A stretch of DNA of 64,000 nt. Origin: Methanolobus bombayensis (GTDB lineage: Archaea > Halobacteriota > Methanosarcinia > Methanosarcinales > Methanosarcinaceae). The position numbers were made by a program, and so were the translations under genes. Below are positions 62,004 through 64,000 of this stretch, piece by piece. Each line of letters starts with the position of its first letter. Positions within the stretch are counted from its first letter, which is position 1. The notes below the pieces were generated by a model. That model saw only the letters and a list, made by a program, of their open reading frames with translations, was not told where the DNA came from and ran no database searches. The DNA is taken from the NCBI RefSeq assembly GCF_017873415.1, contig NZ_JAGGKD010000001.1:62001-126000 (forward strand), given 5' to 3'.

Positions 62004-64000
62004 TATATTTCATTTATCAGGTCATGAGATATGCCTATCATTACATTCTGTCCTTTCCACTTTCCCCCGCTGAATCTCAAAACCACTGGAACAAGTGATT
62101 GGTCTTTAGCTATTAGTGGAAAATTGAAGTATGATATCTCTTCATCGATTATATTAAAAAAGACACGGGCCGCTTCAAGATACCGTTTATGCGGTATCAT
62201 TGAGATAATGTTTACTCCAATAAGTTCTTCTGCAGAATACCCCAACCTTCTTGATACTGCAGAGTTATAATTCAAAATACAACCCTCTAGATCTACTATT
62301 ATCAGAATATCATCTAAAGCTTCAAAAATACCCTGAAGGTCATTAACATTATTCTGAAGCTCGATCTCAGATATCATGCGATTAATAAATCCACCTATCT
62401 GTGAGGCAACGTTTTCAAGAGAATTCCTGGAATCGTTAGAGATCTCGTTTTGACTGTGGGACATCAGCTTTATCATGGCAATAACATCATCCCCATATTT
62501 CAATGGGATAAGTGCTGTAAAATTCAACATTTCATCTGGTGATTCTGTAGCGGTCATTGCACATATTTCTGAGTGATCTTTGTAGACTATTTTCCCCATC
62601 ATGACCAATTTTGTAAGTAAAGAGTTTGAATTATAATACGATGTATTCTCGATATATTCGGAAGATAATCCCTTGTGTGCTACTATATTCAGGCTTCCTG
62701 TGGATGTATCAACAATATACAGACAACCACAATCAAAAGGATCCATCTGGAGGGTCAGTTCCAGTAACTGTTCATAGGTTTCCTGTATATTTTCATTGAA
62801 TGCGAGGACGTTTCCAAGTTCACATTGAAGTCTCATGAATCCATTTGATTGGATACTGCTGGTGATATCAACAATAATTCCTTCAATGAACTCTATCTTG
62901 CCCTCATCACGTTGAATAAAAGTTCTTTCGTTCACCAGACGAACTTCACCTGATTTTGTCAGGATTCTGTATTCCTGATCAAAGCATGTCTGATCAGATT
63001 CTATGAACTCTGTGGATCTGGCTTGAACTGTTACCAGGTCATCCGGATGGATAATTTCACCGTAAAGAAGTTTACCAGATGTGAAATCTTCTGCAGAATA
63101 TCCGAATTGCCTTATGTTCTCTGACACAAACTCTACCGGCCAATTATGTTCGACCTTCCATAGGAAAACAATCATCGGACTGCTATTAACAATATTTCCA
63201 AGAGCTTGCTGCATTTCATTTGAGTGCTTCAGTTCATCTGTATATTTCTTGAGTGCTTCTTCGGAGTTCTTACGCTCGGTAATATCGCGAACAAAAGAAA
63301 AAATGTATTGAACATCTTCAAATTCCAAATAGCTTAATGAGATCTCTACAGGAAAGATTCTTCCATCTTTTGTGTAGTGTTTAGATTCCATTTGCAATGA
63401 TCCTTGTTGTTTAACTTTATTCCACAGATCATTCCATTTGTTCTCTGGAAAATCCTGACTTATGTCGAAGACTTTCATTGAAAGCAGTTCTTCCCGTGAA
63501 TAACCATAATTATTACAGACAGCTTCATTAACGAACATGAAACTGGCATCAGGAGCTATCCAGAAAGCAGGTTCCATGCTGTGATCAATTGAATGCTGCA
63601 TAAGGCGGAGATTTTTTTCTACCACTTTACGTCTGGTTATATCACGACTAAAAGAGAATACATATTCAAAATCTTTGTACTGCAGATAACTATATGTGAT
63701 CTCTACGGGGATTACATTCCCTTCTTTTGAAATATGGATCGTTTCCACGGTTCCTATCTGCGCTTTTTTCATAAGGTCCCATTGCCCTTTCCACATATTC
63801 TCTGAAAAATAAGGGTCGATATCAAAGACCTTCATTGAAAGCAGTTCTTCCCGTGAATAACCTAATTCATCGCATGTTGCTTCATTGACATATATAAAAC
63901 TAGCATCTGAAGTGATCCATGAAATAGAATCAATACTATGATCAATTGAATATTTTGAGAAAAACAAAGCGTTTTCTTCATCTATATGTTCTATAGTGCT
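62003..64000 (-). CDS. Multi-PAS/GAF sensor protein without kinase domain, 5' end outside window
   Basis: At least 665 residues, open to the window edge. Order of domains: PAS (VNEATCDELGYSREELLSM), PAS (VNEAVCNNYGYSREELLSM), a coiled linker, PAS_3 (ENIRQFGYSAEDFTSGK; IHPDDL), a GAF domain (about residues 370-530 of the visible part), and a last PAS (NYNSAVSRRLGYSAEELIG). It ends in GISHDLINEI right after this PAS, where a histidine kinase would normally begin. PAS 1 and 2 are a recent duplication: 32 identical bases at 63474-63505 and 63831-63862. It may act with a separate kinase, or its kinase may have been lost. Confidence 0.85.
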   Translation of the reverse strand, partial: STIEHIDEENALFFSKYSIDHSIDSISWITSDASFIYVNEATCDELGYSREELLSMKVFDIDPYFSENMWKGQWDLMKKAQIGTVETIHISKEGNVIPVEITYSYLQYKDFEYVFSFSRDITRRKVVEKNLRLMQHSIDHSMEPAFWIAPDASFMFVNEAVCNNYGYSREELLSMKVFDISQDFPENKWNDLWNKVKQQGSLQMESKHYTKDGRIFPVEISLSYLEFEDVQYIFSFVRDITERKNSEEALKKYTDELKHSNEMQQALGNIVNSSPMIVFLWKVEHNWPVEFVSENIRQFGYSAEDFTSGKLLYGEIIHPDDLVTVQARSTEFIESDQTCFDQEYRILTKSGEVRLVNERTFIQRDEGKIEFIEGIIVDITSSIQSNGFMRLQCELGNVLAFNENIQETYEQLLELTLQMDPFDCGCLYIVDTSTGSLNIVAHKGLSSEYIENTSYYNSNSLLTKLVMMGKIVYKDHSEICAMTATESPDEMLNFTALIPLKYGDDVIAMIKLMSHSQNEISNDSRNSLENVASQIGGFINRMISEIELQNNVNDLQGIFEALDDILIIVDLEGCILNYNSAVSRRLGYSAEELIGVNIISMIPHKRYLEAARVFFNIIDEEISYFNFPLIAKDQSLVPVVLRFSGGKWKGQNVMIGISHDLINEI
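63474..63862. repeat. Tandem duplication of a PAS module
   Basis: The 32-base identical segments at 63474-63505 and 63831-63862 are 357 bases apart (119 codons) and encode the same PAS helix (SREELLSMKVFDI). Flanking bases are also similar, so the whole module was copied in phase. Confidence 0.75.

Overview
The window is chromosomal DNA from a methanogenic archaeon of the Methanosarcinaceae, most like Methanolobus or a close relative. The evidence is mer (methylene-tetrahydromethanopterin reductase) directly followed by fpoF (F420H2 dehydrogenase subunit), archaeoflavoprotein AfpA, an Isf-type iron-sulfur flavoprotein, a surface multiheme cytochrome c with a PGF-CTERM anchor, a Cdc48-type AAA ATPase, RadA and aIF1, together with bacterial-type mutS and mutL. 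Base composition is moderately AT-rich, promoters carry archaeal TATA boxes, and Shine-Dalgarno sites are strong. TTG and GTG starts are frequent. I saw no rRNA, tRNA, CRISPR array, insertion sequence or prophage. The genus is an inference.

Layout. 1-4100: tail of an ECF transporter T subunit, a zinc-sensor-type ArsR regulator with its operator and an SO_0444-type metal permease, a small unknown protein, a ModE-like regulator, an Xre regulator with a DUF2178 membrane protein, and a WrbA-like flavoprotein. 4100-9000: a very large lipoprotein of the alpha-2-macroglobulin/complement family behind an unusual palindrome-rich leader, then a decayed methyltransferase gene. 9000-15100: mutS, an MFS exporter, and mutL; mutS and mutL share an upstream element. 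15100-21500: cobalt and corrin block (cbiD, cbiE, cbiM, cbiN, cbiQ, cbiO, and a NicO-type Ni/Co permease). 21500-32450: housekeeping genes (TIM-barrel AP-endonuclease-like protein, coaD, radA, phosphoglycolate phosphatase, PRC-barrel protein, cdc48, TRAM protein, flavodoxin-like protein, DUF378, purL, DUF192, aIF1).

32500-37550: a compact operon of iscS, iscU, a Cys4 HTH regulator and nreA, followed by a phosphate transporter with its DUF47 partner. 37550-49450: FAD desaturase-like protein, purC, nikR, a thiol ArsR regulator, hemerythrin, a P-type ATPase, a PfkB kinase, a PAS protein, a cation/proton antiporter with a CBS protein, and an oxygen/redox group (ferredoxin-thioredoxin reductase catalytic subunit, FprA flavodiiron protein, rubrerythrin-like protein). 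49700-51650: inositol-1-phosphate synthase and a DUF429 protein. 51650-56200: a redox cluster on the minus strand (DUF2180 pair, AhpD-like protein, cell-surface pentaheme cytochrome c, ferredoxin, Isf flavoprotein, FNR-like reductase, AfpA). 56560-61150: mer, fpoF, nadM, a polyprenol/diacylglycerol-kinase-like membrane protein, and a polytopic membrane protein. 61230-64000: a frameshifted phzF and a multi-PAS sensor that runs off the window.

Themes. Transition-metal handling (Zn, Co, Ni, Mo/W) and redox or oxygen defence recur through the window, as expected for a metal-hungry strict anaerobe. The strongest candidates for something new are: the complement-like thioester lipoprotein, which keeps a C3-type catalytic histidine, and its structured 5' region; the cytochrome-ferredoxin-flavoprotein cluster, which looks like a path for moving electrons between cytoplasm and cell surface; the iscS-iscU-regulator-nreA operon, with an IscU lacking its first ligand cysteine; and the shared mutS/mutL upstream element.
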